In this document: piece after piece, positions 5,426 through 5,431 of the stretch
Layout: each line of letters begins with the position of its first letter
How positions within the stretch are numbered: the stretch's first letter is position 1
Assembly (NCBI GenBank): GCA_947174975.1
Contig: CAMWLA010000084.1
Span: 1-5,431 of the forward strand
DNA from: an uncultured Clostridia bacterium
GTDB lineage: Bacteria > Bacillota > Clostridia > Christensenellales > Borkfalkiaceae
Direction of reading: 5' to 3'
Length of the DNA stretch: 5,431 bases
Notes under the pieces: model-generated
What the model was told of the DNA's origin: nothing
Databases searched by the model: none
Seen by the model: only the letters and a program-made list of their open reading frames with translations
Position numbers and translations under genes: made by a program

Positions 5426-5431
5426 CTATTT

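Overview
The window looks like chromosomal DNA from a moderately AT-rich Firmicute, most likely a clostridial (possibly uncultured gut) lineage. The reasons are a large Bacillus/Clostridium-type SRP RNA with an Alu domain, consensus sigma-A promoters, hairpin plus T-tract terminators, and an NBP35-like Mrp protein with an N-terminal cysteine cluster. I cannot name the species. The first 66 bases are almost pure C and are probably an assembly or sequencing artefact at a contig end, so the promoter of the first operon is not visible.

Layout, left to right. (1) A two-gene ABC-2 exporter of the NatA/NatB type on the + strand (103-879 and 876-2021), with the genes overlapping by ATGA. (2) A strong hairpin at 2027-2053 with T-tracts on both sides, which appears to stop natB transcription from the left and SRP RNA transcription from the right. 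(3) The SRP RNA gene (ffs, large form) on the - strand at about 2067-2330. It is not protein coding, although open frames cross it. (4) Back-to-back sigma-A promoters at 2338-2415, firing leftward into ffs and rightward into mrp. (5) mrp (2448-3278, +), a P-loop iron-sulfur carrier, ended by a perfect-palindrome terminator. (6) A two-gene - strand operon reading in from the right edge: a radical SAM protein with a C-terminal helix-hairpin-helix (5283 down to 4027), overlapping by ATGA with a DUF4130 protein (4030 down to 3305). I recognise these as the TIGR03916/TIGR03915 pair, a widespread cassette predicted to act in DNA repair or modification whose reaction is, to my knowledge, not established.

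The most interesting region is 5284-5431, the leader of the radical SAM operon. It holds a full-consensus promoter (TTGACA, 17 bp, TATAAT), a Firmicute-type LexA/SOS box lying on the predicted transcription start, and then a roughly 105-nt leader with two hairpins. The second hairpin looks like an intrinsic terminator 16 nt before the start codon and has a possible competing pairing. Together these suggest a DNA-damage-inducible operon with a possible second layer of control by attenuation. The Mrp protein next door could in principle help supply Fe-S clusters to the radical SAM enzyme, but the two units are convergent and separately transcribed, so this link is only suggestive.
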